NCBI GenBank assembly: GCA_009760855.2
Contig: WPIO01000015.1
Location: 170,001-234,000, forward strand
Source of the DNA: Cristatella mucedo
Lineage: Eukaryota > Bryozoa > Phylactolaemata > Cristatellidae
Direction: 5' to 3'
Length of the DNA stretch: 64,000 nucleotides
Position numbers and translations under genes: made by a program. The notes below the pieces were generated by a model. It made no database searches, was not told the origin of the DNA, and saw only the letters and a program-made list of their open reading frames with translations. Numbering within the stretch: the stretch's first letter is position 1; every line of letters starts with the position of its first letter. Below are positions 22,198-34,863 of the stretch, piece after piece.

Positions 22198-22546
<349 letters not shown>

Positions 22547-23099
22547 CCGTTGTTGCTAATGAGAAAAAAATACCGATCATATCGACATCGTATGCAACTT
22601 ATGACACAAATTGTTGAACCTTGGTACATCGAGATCCATGTTTGTGACTTTTATGGGTTGCTGAGGTGCATGCTTGTGGCTTTTAAGCAGCTTCATATAG
22701 AATGTAGCTTTGTGCCTTGTAAATTCCGTAACACGGCTAATACTTTCCGGATCAACGTGAAATTTGAAATTTTGAGCTCTACTCTGCCTGCACATTGCTG
22801 CTGTAGTTTATTTCTTATTTCGGTATATTAAGTATTGCTATGCATGTCGCCAGAAAATATAGCTTCAGGACGTTTGATTCTGATGACATGTGTATCGATA
22901 CTTATCCAACCGACATAGTTTGCATAATCAGTTTTTTCTTTTATGAGGAAATCCTCAAAACCTCTGACCCCAGTTTTAACATGCCTGCCTTTGAAAGGTA
23001 CCTTGAACAGTTATTGGATTGTTGGACACATTTTTTCAGTATTTCCTTGGCATTTACCCCTAATGGAGCAGCTGCTGACTGTGGAACTATGCAACCCCT

Positions 23100-23270
23100 T
23101 GCATTATTAGGTCTTAGCCTTAGGTGGTCAAGTGCTCGCCCTTCACGACCCGGCGGTCGTGAGTTCGAATCTTCACTGGGCGATCCTTTATCGCCCAGTG
23201 AAACTGGTGGTGATATCCGTTATGGCTATTCTGCCGCTATTCAAAGGAGGCTGTTAAATCAGCTTAGCTT
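23100..23270 (+). mobile_element. SINE1 copy
   Basis: B box GGTCGTGAGTTCGAATCTTC, then the palindrome CACTGGGCGAT-CCTTT-ATCGCCCAGTG, then GGTGATATCCGTTATGGCTA and GAGGCTGTTAAATCAGCTTA. In this copy the palindrome arms are longer than in the others. Confidence 0.8.
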
Positions 23271-23924
23271 TTTTTTTTACTCACTTTTGATGTTAGTGGG
23301 GGCTACTGCGACTTGGTAACCGATTAATACAATAGGAGTCCCACCAGTTGTAGGGATTTGAGAATGGTCCATGTCTCTTACATAGGGCCATTTAGCCGAC
23401 ACTTTCTAACTGATAGTTCCATCCGTTTGGCTGTAGAATTGGACCATCCCAACCGTGTAGCAGGAGCCTATTTTTGAGACAAGTGTGCACGTGCTGAGCT
23501 GGAGGTCTGGTACTGGTCTCCTGTCGTTTGTCTGCCTCTCTACTGCTAGCTTACATTGACCGCCCGTTTGTCTGGTGTACTAAATAGTACCAACAAAATA
23601 GTACCACCGACCGCTTGAGCGCTGCACACGTGTCGATGGCCCGCTAGTTCCACGTGATTCCAGCACACTGCAGTCGGGCGGCCGCTTAGCCTACGCACTG
23701 CTTAGCGGATCCTTCGCAGAGGCGGCTGTCCGTGTTGCCCCTGCCGTCCCACCGGCTCGGGTGACGTATCGGCGGTCGGGTTTCTAAGTGCCCGGGGCGT
23801 GTGACTGCGGCTCATTGGCTGCATCGGTCCCATGCGCCGGAGCAGACGATGTGTGTTGGAGCAGTTTCTTTGTTCTTTGTTGTTCGTATTTTGCTATTCG
23901 TGCTTAGGACTTGGCATGTGCAGT

Positions 23925-24110
23925 CAGGTGATCAGGTGCTTACAGATGGTAGAGAACTCTGCAGACAGGCTTGTCTGCCGAGTGAGCAGTTGCCTCATTA
24001 CAAGCTTCTTGAAGACCTGCACTGGCTCCTAATCAAGCAGCGAATCGACTTCAAGGTTTTTGTCACTGTCTTTTAGGCCCTTTCATTCTTTGGCTCCAGC
24101 CTACATATCA
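23925..24110 (+). mobile_element. LINE family A fragment
   Basis: Encodes VIRCLQMVENSADRLVCR, then after frameshifts a block matching SFHSLAPAYLS. It resembles the LQLVKNSAARLVCR segment of the other A copies. No tail is attached. Confidence 0.7.
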
Positions 24111-24214
24111 CCCATCATTAATTTCTTTCCACTGTCTGTGGTTGCTTCAATGCTGAGCTTGCTTTGGGAGGGGCCTCGGGAACTGGGGGGGGGGGGCTTT
24201 CGGCTTTAGGTCTC

Positions 24215-25190
24215 ATCCATCAGACTAGTCACCTGTGGAGTCCCAAAAGGGTCCATCCTTGGTCCGTTGCTGTTCTCCATGTATGCTCAAACTCTGGGAA
24301 AAGTGATTCAGGCCCATGGAATTGGATATCACTTTTATGCTGATGATACTCAGCTGTATTTGTCTTTCAAACCGTCGGAATCTGCTGCAGCAAATTGTAA
24401 ACTGAATGCTTGCCTTGCCGACATTCGTTCCTGGATGTCGGAAAACTTCTTGAAATTAAATGGCAATAAAACCAAACTGATGCTCATAGGACACCCTAAG
24501 CGTGTGGCTGGATTAAAAGGCTTTGCTCTTCTAATAGGTGATGCTGTTATGCAACCATCACCACGTGATCGAAATTTAGGTGCCGTTTTCGACAACTGCT
24601 TAAATTTTAAAAGCTTCATTCAGAAGATTTCTTCTACAGCTAGCCATCACGTCCAATCCCTATCTAAGATTAGGAGCTGTCTTCCAAGGTGGCTTGCAAA
24701 AATTTAACTAGCTCCTTAGTTCTGTCTTAGCTAGGTTGTTGTAATTCTCTTTTGGCTGGGCTACCCATACCTAGCTGAACTGCTGCATCAGTTTCAGCCT
24801 CCTAGTGCTCTCAGGTCGTGTATGGACAATAAATTAGCTGTTCCGTTCCTCCGCTTAAAAATCGTAGGCGACAGAAGCTTTAGCTCTGCAGGTCCTAGAC
24901 TGTAGATCTCGCTTCCACGATTCTTACACAGTGGCAACTATTCTCCTGCTGCCGACTTCGGCACGTCCTTTCCAGCTGTCCTGAGCTGCTACTTCCATGC
25001 TACTCACTACCTCAACTGCTCTCCTGACTCTGCTATGCTTCCCACTTTCTCTTTGTTTGGTGAGAGGAAGTCTGTTGGCTACCGAATTCGTACCGAAAGC
25101 CGCTTAAGCTGTGAATGAGCCATACAAAACTCTCCTACATGACACACACACATAGTCTCTGGCTTTGTGGAGTTACTTAGGGAGATATAT
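24215..25190 (+). mobile_element. LINE family B, partial, with reverse transcriptase
   Basis: Encodes [16 protein letters not shown] (box B), then [15 protein letters not shown] with the catalytic YADD near 24340, [15 protein letters not shown] and [15 protein letters not shown]. An internal deletion near 24760 joins it to LAELLHQFQPP, NKLAVPFLRLKIVGDRSFSS and the family B 3' end at 25060-25190. Stops at 24706 and 24904 and the deletion make it inactive. It is the only B copy with the catalytic core. Confidence 0.9.
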
Positions 25191-25435
25191 TACATTAAGC
25201 TAGCTGTTCCAGGCACACTTCGGCACCGCCTCCATTTATTTAAGCCCAGCAGCTTTAGCTGCTTGCCAGCAGGGCGATGTGTAACTGCCTGTATCCCTAG
25301 GATGCTGACTGGGTCTGGCTACGAGCCAGCTGTGTGTGCTGGGTGCTTTAAGTACATTCGGGTCGGGAAATCCAGGTGTGGCCTGTAAGTTAATGGGTTC
25401 ACAGCTGTCTTCGCAACCGTGTCGTACGTGTGTGT

Positions 25436-25988
<553 letters not shown>

Positions 25989-26101
25989 CTGCCAGCTCCA
26001 CTCCAAACCTGCTGCTTCGTACCCACGGCCCTCACCTAGGGATTGCTTTTCTGGACGTAGACCGCCTGTTGGCAGAAGTGTGTCACCCAGCTGCCTGCCG
26101 A

Positions 26102-26455
26102 TGTATTTATCTCTGCCTGTAACTCTACACTGCCACGGGAAGTAAGTGGATCTTATGCTGGAGAGTTTTCTATAGTGCACTCAAAAGTGTAAGCAGCTTT
26201 CGGTGTGCATACGATAGTTAGCAGACTTCAGCTCATGCAACAAAGAGAAAGTCAGACGAATAGCTGAGTCAGGGGAAGAATTGAGGTAGTGAGTAGCATG
26301 GAAGTAACAGCCCAGGCATGCTGGAAAGGATGAGCCACAGTCGACAGCAGGAAAGTCGATGTTGTTGTATAAGAATTGCGGAAGTGAGTTCCACAATCTG
26401 GGACTTGCAGAGCAAAAGCTTCTGTCGCCAACGAGGCATGTCTCCCCCATGCCAC
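26102..26455 (-). mobile_element. LINE family B 3' fragment
   Basis: On the minus strand it gives VGDRSFCSASPRLWNSLPQ and the family B 3' UTR, including the GCTTTCGGTGTGCATACG block near 26195. The family B tail is at 26102-26170. Confidence 0.85.
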
Positions 26456-28124
26456 TCTAAAGATGACTACGTCTTATGGATGCTCAGAGTTGCAAAGTCT
26501 CAGTAGGTATCCACGCACCTCCACACTTCACTGCTTGCCGTGCTAACTGGCAAGTTGTTGCAATGCCCACAGCCCGTGCTGACCCTTCGACACCCTGCCC
26601 TAGTGCTAATACCTGCTTGAAGATAAGGCCTCCTGGTCACGTGGGTACGCACAAACAGTGCGTTGCAGCTCGCGAGCCTCGCATCGCCGTGCATCTACCA
26701 AAGTGTCAGCCTGCAAACGTCTTCGTTTTATTTTTTGTACGACCGTGGTGTTTATCTGCTCCTCGGTCGTCGTTCAGTGAAGTTTCTTTATCACCGACGT
26801 CTGCCTGCGCCTGCTCTCGTCGTCGTCCGGCGCCGCGTGCTGTCTCTGCGACGCTCCAGAGGCAGCTGTGTGCGTCCACTCTCATCGGCAGCAACATCGG
26901 TGCTAGCACGTCCAGCTGTTGCTGCGCGAGGCAGCGGGAGTCAGCCCTGGCAGACGGCCGCACTCTGTGGCTGTCGAAACTGGCGGTTGAACGCTTGGCA
27001 CACAGCCAGGCGTCCGCGTGCCGTCCTCAATACCGATAAGGCCTGATGGCCTGACGACCGAATGCTTTGCTGCTGTCGGCTAATAGCCATATCTCGGTTG
27101 ACGAGTCAGTCGTGTGCACCGCCTGGCTAGCTTCTATGCGAACCACCGACGTGGGCAGGCGTGCGATTGCCTCGGCGCGGGCGGGAGGTTGGGGCCAGGC
27201 CGCTTCCTGGCAGACGCCTGCTTGCCTCTTCGTAACTGGCACCTGACTGCAGACTTTCAGCCTTGGCTTGCTGAAGCTGTTCTGTCCAGTCGGAAATGAG
27301 ACGTTTGCATCCTTTATTACAAGAATCGTAGAAACCGGGACCACGAGTAATGGCAAATCATGAATAATGTGGTGCATATAGAAATCCCGTGGGAAATGGC
27401 ATTCTGAGTTCATTGATTGTAGTCGGATGCCGTTTTTTTCATTGCCCACAACATTGCTGCCATCAGCCCCCTAGCCGGTAGCCTCTTGCAATTGACTGAG
27501 GCTAGGCTAGGCAGGAATCAATCACTCTGTTTCGCCTATATATAGCCGTGAGGGGTAGGCTGATGGTGACAAAGCTTTGAATGTGCTGCTGACCAATGTC
27601 CCGACGGTACTTGGTCGATAGCAAGGGTGGGTGATAGGGTATCGGCTGCGACCTGTTACTGCCTGCAATATCCTCTGCCTTGATGTTGCCTTCGGCTAGG
27701 CGGCAATCATGTCACTGCCATTTAAGGTTCTTCCCCGTCTGCTAGTGCAGAAAAACAATTTTATTACATGCTCTTGCTGCCCTTTTTCTCTTCGATTTAA
27801 TAAATTTGATCGGCATGGCAAAAGCAGAAGCATAATCAAATTTGTTAAGCCTTCAAGCATAGCCGTGTCGTCTGGTGTTACTCGGTTTGTCTTGCGCTGG
27901 TGCACGATTAAATGTGATCTACATGCAAGTAGCTGCCACTGTGACTCGTCTCACTGGCAGCGTTCCTTACTCAGTTTGTCTATATGCGTGAGTGCATGTG
28001 CTTGCCTGTGGCTGGATCTCTGTTTTGCACAACAGTCACGGTCTTAGTTCGATAAGAGTGCATTTATTCCACTCTCTTAGGGCACAGGGCGTTGCATAGC
28101 GATTCGACAAAGGCGGTCAAAATC

Positions 28125-29540
28125 TTCCTGTGCCCGGCAGTCGCTTGGCATCTGCCGAGCTCTCAGGCATCGCCAAACACAATATCGACTGTCATTTCTA
28201 CTCCAGCGACATTCAGCTCTACCTGTACTTTGACCCTTCTTAGATTGCTTCTGCATCCTACTCCCTCACCTGCCTTGCAGCCACTGTGGACGATGTTGGC
28301 ACTTAGATTAGGTCAGCCGTGATGGCACACTAGGTAAGGCGGTTGCTTTACACGGCCTTGGTCCCGAGGTCGTGGTTTCGAATCCTGCGGTCTCTGCTGC
28401 AAGTGGTGGTGATAGCCGTAAAGGCTCTTCTGTCGCTATACAAAAGAGGCTATTAAATCAGCTAGTTTTATTTATCAAAAGCTAACGTCCTGGAGCTCAA
28501 TAGCAATAATACCAACCTACTAGTAATGGGCAAGCCTAACTGTCATCACTTAAGTTAAAAGACATCACTGTTTCAGCTTGCTTCTAGCATCTTTGTCTAG
28601 CGTGGCTTCTGTGCCGCCTGCCTGTAGTCTGGGCATGCTGTTCGTAAACGACTTGTGATTGAATGATTCTGTTACCTCCACTGTCAAGTCGGCCGACTTT
28701 CTGCTGAGGAACATTGTCAAAATTATGTCCTACTTTGACAAGAGTAGCTTGTCAAAATTATGTCCTACTTTCACAAGAGTACGATAGAATAAGATGCTTG
28801 TTTGTGGCATCGAATCTAGATTATTGCGATTCCACTTATTCCTGCCCTGGCCATTGCCCTTAACTGTCTGCAACTTTAAAAAAAAACTCAGCAGCTCGTC
28901 TGGTCTGTCATCAAAGGCGTAGCAACCACATCGCTCCTCTTCTGTCTGAGCTTCACCGGCTCCTCATCAAGCATCTAATCGACTTTAAGATCCTCTCTTG
29001 CTCACAGGTCGCTTCAATCGCCGCACCTACCTACCGATGCCCCGACCTCCTTGGGGCTCCTGTTCATGCTCTGGAACTACCTGCTCCTCGGCTTCAAGTA
29101 GTCATCTACCGTTCCTCTCTAAACTGACATTTTTTGTTTTTCGGGTCTTCAGTTCATATGCACCAAAATACTGGAGCTATAGGTTCGTGCTTCTGTTGCT
29201 ACCTGCCCTGACTTTGCATCGTTTATGTGTCAGCTACCGACTCAACTGTGTTCCGGTCAGCATTCCCCACACCCCGGCGAGCTTAATTTTTTCCTGCTTG
29301 CTTTGCATACTTATTTGCACATGATACGGTGTTGATTGCACATGCAACTAACCAGGGTTCGTCCTACCTAGTCGCCTTGAGCGTCTTCTTGTGTGCTTCT
29401 TCCGTATGCCCGTCTTAACCCGATAGGCTGCTTGTCATTAACTCTTACTTATCACTTCTCTTGCAGCAAGCTGTAAAGTGCCCGGACAGAGATTTTGTCC
29501 TCTTATGGTGCTAGGCAAAAGACTCACTAGTAATATTTTT
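28125..29540 (+). mobile_element. LINE family A-like, degenerate, with nested SINE1
   Basis: Opens with HNIDCHFYSSDIQLYLYFDP (a damaged catalytic box: SSD replaces VDD), runs to the SINE1 insertion at 28314-28480, and resumes with LELNSNNTNLLVMGKPN. Further decayed segments lead to the tail GTAAAGTGCCCGGACAGAGA and TGTCCTCTTATGGTGCTAGG at 29474-29514. It has many frameshifts. Confidence 0.8.
28314..28480 (+). mobile_element. SINE1 copy nested in a LINE
   Basis: A-box-like TGGCACACTAGGTAAGGCGG, B-box-like GGTCGTGGTTTCGAATCC, then GTGATAGCCGTAAAGGCTCT and GAGGCTATTAAATCAGCTAG. It lacks the palindrome block. The host LINE frame continues across it. Confidence 0.88.
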
Positions 29541-29894
29541 ATTTTGGAAAGTGGCCCCTGCTGTCGGGTTATGGCTGCACGAGTGAGCGATGGTCACGAT
29601 GGTCCTTTCAACTGTCGGAACACAGCGTTTCGTTTAATGCTTTCAGCATTGGCCGTTAATTAAGCAGTACAAACGCTGCAGTACAAAGTGCTGTAGAAAA
29701 GCATCACATCGCTGTTCTGCACGTACCTTTGCCGCCGCTGCTGCTTAGACTGAGACTTAGACTTAGCTTGAGAGTTGAGAGACTGATAAGGGCGGGGCGC
29801 GCAGTCTCTCAAGCATAGAGCTCAGAGATTATGTCCCTTGTGTTGTCTTCTAAGCCTTTTGGAATAACTGTTCTGTTAATCCTCTAGGAGGAAC

Positions 29895-29896
<2 letters not shown>

Positions 29897-29938
<42 letters not shown>

Positions 29939-29967
29939 CGCGCGCGTGCGTGCGCGTGCGTGCGTGC
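29897..29967 (+). repeat. (GT)n then (GCGT)n array
   Basis: About 35 bp of GT followed by mixed CGTG/CGTGCG units. No gene association is seen. Confidence 0.95.
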
Positions 29968-31116
29968 ACTCGTGCTTAGCTAATACGCTCTTAAGGCTGT
30001 ATTACAGCATGCTACCAGCGCACTCTGCCCTGCTGCACGCACCCTGTTTACTCCTAGTCTTCTAACATCAAGGCAGGCAGACGCAGCGGGTGCAGCAGCA
30101 GCAGGAGTCGATGGAGTGCAGCTGAGACCACCGTGTTTTGACCAGTGCTGTCTGACTCAGGGGGATGCTTTCAGTAACGGAAGCGCACGGGTGGCCGCAC
30201 ACACCGTGCGGCCACAGGCAGCCTGTCGGCGCTAGCGCAGTGTGCGAGGATTTTTCTGAGCCCAATTCGTGCAGAGCGCTCCACTTTCTGCTCTGACCCG
30301 TTTTTGGGCGTGGCATCAGATCGGCTCAGCCGAGGCTCTGCCCTGCCTCGCGCTCACGGCCGTCGGCTGCCGAGAAGCATGCATTCCGTTGCTCACCCTG
30401 TTGACGACTTTCGACTTTGTTTTTCCGTCCAGCCATTGGTCGATAGCATCCCAGTGCTGTGAATGACATTATTGGAAATCAGAGTGCACCCAGATAAGCT
30501 TTCTGTTCGGGGTCCTACCTCTGTCGGTGCTGGCATGGTGGCTTAGCATGGCGCGGCGGCTGTAGCACTGGTGCGTAGGCTTAGCGGGGCCAGAGTGCAG
30601 GACAGCTCTGTAGTGGCAGGGCTTCCCCGAGTAGTCTTCCCCGAGAGAGTAGCCACAGCGCTCCTACCGCCAGAGCCTTCGTCGCAGGGGCGCGATCGGC
30701 GGTGGCTGACGCCGTGCAGCTTCCGATGAGCTCACCCTAGACAGGCGATCGGTCAGCTGCAGCTCGCCGAGTTGCCGAGTTGCCCACGATGCCATGGAGC
30801 AGACCGACGCAGCCGCCGTGCCCTGTGGCCTGATAGCGGCAGCCTCGCTCGCATCGCCCCGGAAACGATCGCTTGCGGCGCTCGTCTGCGAGTCGGCTCT
30901 CAGCATCGTCGACTCGTTCCTCCTCCATGCTAAGGCGTTGGCGCGTGGACTAAAGTTAAAGCCTGCTGATGGGCTAGGGACAGTGGCGCTCTCACGTGGT
31001 GCATCCATTAGAGCTGGACCGGGCGCTTCGGTCACGTGGCTCGGCTAGTGCTGCAACTGGCGCTCTGCTTCTCTGCCGCTGGCCTGAGCTCGGCCAACGC
31101 CCTGCCATCGTTGCAG

Positions 31117-31202
31117 CCGAGGGCTCGGCCACGTGCAGCCTGAAGCCGCCATGCTCCAAGGAGCACTTCTTCGAGTACATGACCCCGTGCCAGGGCAATC
31201 AG
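31117..31202 (+). CDS. ELAPOR: ELAPOR-like exon 8
   Basis: Residues 297-325. The acceptor is ATCGTTGCAG and the donor GTACAC. The first CC completes Pro after exon 7, giving EYAPEGSATCSLKPPC, which matches the family K-Y-S-E-K-G-S-S-S-C-x-x-R-P-x-C. KEHFFEYMTPCQGNQ follows, in line with K-D-Y-F-Y-T-H-T-x-C-D-x-x-G-x-T-Q. Two conserved aromatic positions and all cysteines are kept. Phase 1 in, phase 0 out. Confidence 0.92.
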
Positions 31203-31645
31203 GTACACATACACACCCAGGAGGTGCCGGCTGCCCCTCGGGCAAGCCCCAGCACGCTTGCTGCCCGTCCTCTGAGCTACCTGCTGGCTTCGGTGGCTTA
31301 ACCCTTAACCCTGATGGCAAACCCTTCGGTTCGACCGGCTTCGGCTTTCGGCTTCGGCTTTCGGCTTCGGTACTCGTGGTCGCTCTAGCTGCTGCTCACT
31401 GCAGCTGCTGCTGCTGCTGCTGCTTCAGCCTGCTGGCGCCTTACATGGGGGCTGCCACCCTGATGAGGTGCCTCCCCGCTGCCACCTCTCATGCCTCGCT
31501 GCCTCCTCCTCGCTGCCTCCTCCCCACTGCCACCTCTGCGCTCGATGCTGCCCGATGCAGCGTAGCTGCTGCGATTGCTGCCCCGGTGCCTGCGGCTCGA
31601 AGCTCGCGCGTGCGCACGCACGCCCCGTCATCTGTCTGTCTGCAG
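31203..31645 (+). other. Intron 8 (443 bp)
   Basis: Short GC-rich intron with the donor GTACAC. It holds a duplicated CTTCGGCTTTCGG unit near 31340-31370 and a short TGC run near 31402-31420. The frame passes through it in one phase, but the family alignment skips it. Confidence 0.8.
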
Positions 31646-31928
31646 ACCATGAAGATGTACAGGTGGCTCGAGCCGCTGCTGTGCAACCCGCTGCTGAATG
31701 GCAGCGTGCCCCTGCCGCCTTCCGGCAAGCTGCAGCCGTGTCCGCCCTGCAATCCGGGCTCGACGTGGAACGGGTCGGCATGCAGCCTGTGCCCCGCCGG
31801 CGCCTACTCGGACGGCGTTCGGCCGTGCCAGCGGTGTCCCGTGCACACGGCGCCAGTGACCGGTGTCCAATACAGGTGGTGGAACTCGCTGCCGCCCAAC
31901 GTGACCACCAGCTGCCTCACGACGTCTG
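31646..31928 (+). CDS. ELAPOR: ELAPOR-like exon 9: central cysteine-rich block
   Basis: Residues 326-419 plus one base. The acceptor is GTCTGTCTGCAG and the donor GTAAGA. Motifs in order: MYRWLEPLLC, LPPSGKLQPCPPCNPG, CSLCPAGAYSDG, CQRCPVHTAPVTG, YRWWNSLPPNV. The C-P-P-C-N-P-G and Y-K/R-W-W-N-x-L-P signatures are close to diagnostic for ELAPOR. Sequons are NGSV, NGSA and NVTT. The donor is followed within 16 nt by a (CT)n array in intron 9, which is unusual for sequence so close to a 5' splice site. Confidence 0.96.
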
Positions 31929-31943
31929 GTAAGAAGCCAGCAC

Positions 31944-31944
<1 letters not shown>

Positions 31945-31986
<42 letters not shown>
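31945..31986 (+). repeat. (CT)n array next to a 5' splice site
   Basis: About 42 bp of CT starting 16 bp after the GTAAGA donor of exon 9, followed by CTCACAGCCAG, so it resembles a pyrimidine tract plus acceptor placed right behind a donor. Confidence 0.95.
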
Positions 31987-31989
<3 letters not shown>

Positions 31990-32363
31990 GGCCGCTCACA
32001 GCCAGGTGCCACAAGCTGGCACGGCGCATGCGTCGTACACAGCCTTTGCCAGCAAACTGCTCTGAATCATGTCCGGGTTGCCGTCTTTGTACAATTTCTG
32101 GCTGTGCGTCGGTAGCGTGCCAGTCTTAGCTGTTGCCGTCAAAGTAGTTGCACCCTTTGTCAAACTCAATCGCTGGTTTTTGTGTGCAGTGGAATAAGCC
32201 GGTGGGTGCAGCCGCTTAGTAGCCGAGAAATTTTAAGTTCTTCCACGGTTCTTCAATTAACCTGTTATGAGCAGAGCAAATGCAGTGTGCAGTAAGTGTG
32301 CTTTTCGTAGCCTCTATACAGATGGCATCAACTTCCTTGACTGGCATTTTATAATGGTAATAG

Positions 32364-32868
32364 TAATAATAATAAGTCGTTCGTATAGCAACCTAGGAGA
32401 ACCAAATCTCTTATTCCTGTGCTTTTAATACTGCTGCAGGAGACCTTTGATGATGATTGCAATAATAATAATAATAATTTTTATTATTGTTATTTGTTTA
32501 ATAATAAGTCGTTTGTCTAGCATCCTAATTCTAAGAGAACCAACCAAATCTGCTACCCATATACTTAACAACATGCTGCAGGAGGCATTTGATGACAATT
32601 ACAATAGCAATAATGTAATGATAATATGAATTATTATTATTGTTATTGTGTTAATAATAAGTCGTTTGTTTAACACCCTACGAGAATCAAATCTGCTGTC
32701 CATATGCTTTAAAAAATGCTGCAGGAGGCATATGATGATAGTTACAATAATAATAATAATAGTAATTACTATTGTTATGTTAATAATAAGCTGATTGTAT
32801 AATGCTCTAAGAGAACCAAATCCACTATCCGTATGTTTTACAGCTCACTGCAGGACAAGCAATAACCA
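32364..32868 (-). repeat. Four tandem copies of the family C 3' tail
   Basis: Four head-to-tail units of about 90-150 bp start near 32364, 32498, 32651 and 32782. Each holds TAATAATAAG(T/C)(C/T)G, a GAGAA(C/T)C block, a CTGCAGGA block and an AT-rich (TAA)n stretch. On the minus strand they form the 3' end of the LINE C copy. Units differ by substitutions and spacing, so they are not recent duplicates. Confidence 0.85.
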
Positions 32869-33520
32869 AGAAAATATGGTAAGCAAGGTGTTAAGTTAAG
32901 ACAAACATGCAAAAGCACGCAAGAAGACATTCATGGCCGTCGTTTGGTAGGATCCCTGGTTAGTACTATGCACTGAATCATTCACAGACAAGCCAAAATA
33001 GCACACAGGAACAAAAAGACGTTCGTGGCCTCTCCTCCTCTCCTCCTCCTCCCCCCCAGGGAATGCTGTACCAAACAGATGCCGTATTTTACTGAGATAA
33101 TGCAAAGTCAATGCAGGTGGTGACAGAAGCCCAAAGGGACTTCCAGACTTTTTGGTGCTACCAGCTGAATGCCTGATCACCAGCAAATTTCAGTTTAGCT
33201 CGAGGAACTGCTGCCAAGCGATCGGAAGCCGGGAGAGCGGGCTATGCAAGAGCACATTAGATGAGCAAGGCACTCGAATAGGTAGGCTGATGGATGAAAC
33301 CTTTAGTAGGCCAGAGTGGGACCGTACAGGGTGAATCCATGCTTGAAAGTAATCTACTGGTGCGATAGCCAAAAGGTTTCCAGTTTTCCCTCGAGGAGGC
33401 CGTGCAGAGGAGGCACCGTCACTGTCAGGCTCCTTCCCCTTCTTCCTACTGGGTCTCCGTGCCGCCCTCCTGTGACACTTCCTTTGATATGAAATCATTC
33501 CCTGTCACTCAGACCAACAA
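32869..33520 (-). mobile_element. LINE family C, 5' truncated
   Basis: On the minus strand it encodes LPIRVPCSSNVLLHSPLSRL, then VIRHSAGSTKKSGSPFGL. It shares sequence with 55875-56530 (for example GTAGGAT/CC and ATGCACTGAATCA in both), which is why I treat it as a family. The reverse transcriptase core is absent, so the class is inferred from the C-terminal and 3' UTR layout. Confidence 0.6.
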
Positions 33521-34863
33521 GCACCTGAGCTGGAGCCAGTTTCCGTTCCACTGATCGGAACCCTTCCCTTGTCCTTCAGCAACCAGATTATCGATGGCTG
33601 GCTTGCTGAGATACCGGTCGAATTCAGGAGATGGCTGTCTGCTCCGTGTGAGGGAAGCCCTCGGGGTCGTCTGCTAGCAGACAGTCGATCGGCAGCAGCC
33701 GAGGGCGAGGGGAGATGAGGAGGGTGCAGCCAGGATCCGGTTGCACGGCTCCGGCCGTGTTTGTCATCACCCGCAGAAGAAGTCGCTAGCCCTTGGCTGC
33801 AAAGCTAGATGCTGGCAGCACCACGTGTGCAGCCTGCGCGATTGCTCTTGCCGGCGAGAAAGGCTCGTTTTGAACCACTTGTTTTCGCTGCAAGGCAACT
33901 GCCGCAGGCTGTCGCTGCAGCTGCCGCTCAGCGGCTGATTGGAAGGCACCAGAATTACCTGCTTAAAAATCATCAGCATTAAAGCTTGGCCTGAGCAGAG
34001 AGGCCCAGTTATTTAGTTATATAAGCATTCTGTCCACTTGTGGAGAAGCGGCTACTTCTGCATCCAATCTAACTAGATAATCGTTACATTTTTATTATTA
34101 CAGTGCTCACACTGAGTGCGATAATTATTTGAAATGGTTCTCTCGAAATCAATCTGCATTATTTAGCCCCGTGCTTTGCCGTTCGGGTAGTTTTACAGCT
34201 AAATGTTTTGCTAATGTTGGGGAATCTGGTGTATCACTTTTGCTGCCGTAAGGTTTCCGATTGTTTGGTTAGTAGCCGACTTGCAGGCGTGTACTATGTA
34301 CATAGCAAGGAGTCTCGCAACAGAACTGGAAAAATACAATCGTATTGTGCAAGGCAAGCCATAAAAAATAGACAAACTGGTGATAGGTTTCAGTTATACA
34401 AACGGTGCCAAGTTTTGAACAGATGGGGTATTTGATTCAAAATTAAGAAGTTTACTTACACTTGTGAGCGGCAAGCCTAGAACTAAGTGGTGAAGCATGT
34501 AATAAAGGGTTCTATGCGCGTTACCGCTACTGGAGGCGCGGTCGTCCTGGGTCTTTCGTGCTGCAGGGAGACAATCCTATCATGTGAGAAAGTTTCACCT
34601 CGGAGTTAAGCTGTTTATTCAAGTTTCCTCCTCTGCACGAAGTTAAGAGCCGGAGCCGAAAGCCCTCTTTGAGTCATCAAGTGGCGCCGAATGTGCGGAT
34701 CCTTATCCAGATCTCCAAGATCTGAAGAGATCCAGATCAGGCCGAGGAAAGCTTGCGTCACTCGCCAAGCACTAGTTCTGCCAGCCCACGCTGGTGCTGG
34801 GCTGCTGCAGATGCTGCTCTTGCGTCTAGAGCCGCTCCCAGCCTCGGCGCTCGCTCGTTGCAG

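Larger units (their letters stand above)
31929..34863 (+). other. Intron 9
   Basis: It begins with a (CT)n array 16 bp after the donor and holds a family C LINE with a tandem tail. The rest (33521-34863) has no recognised elements. Confidence 0.7.

Noticed and set aside
26476-27046. Overlapping 187- and 127-codon ORFs as a small gene
   Set aside because: Two frames are open over the same GC-rich stretch, with no known motif or conserved spacing; more likely chance.
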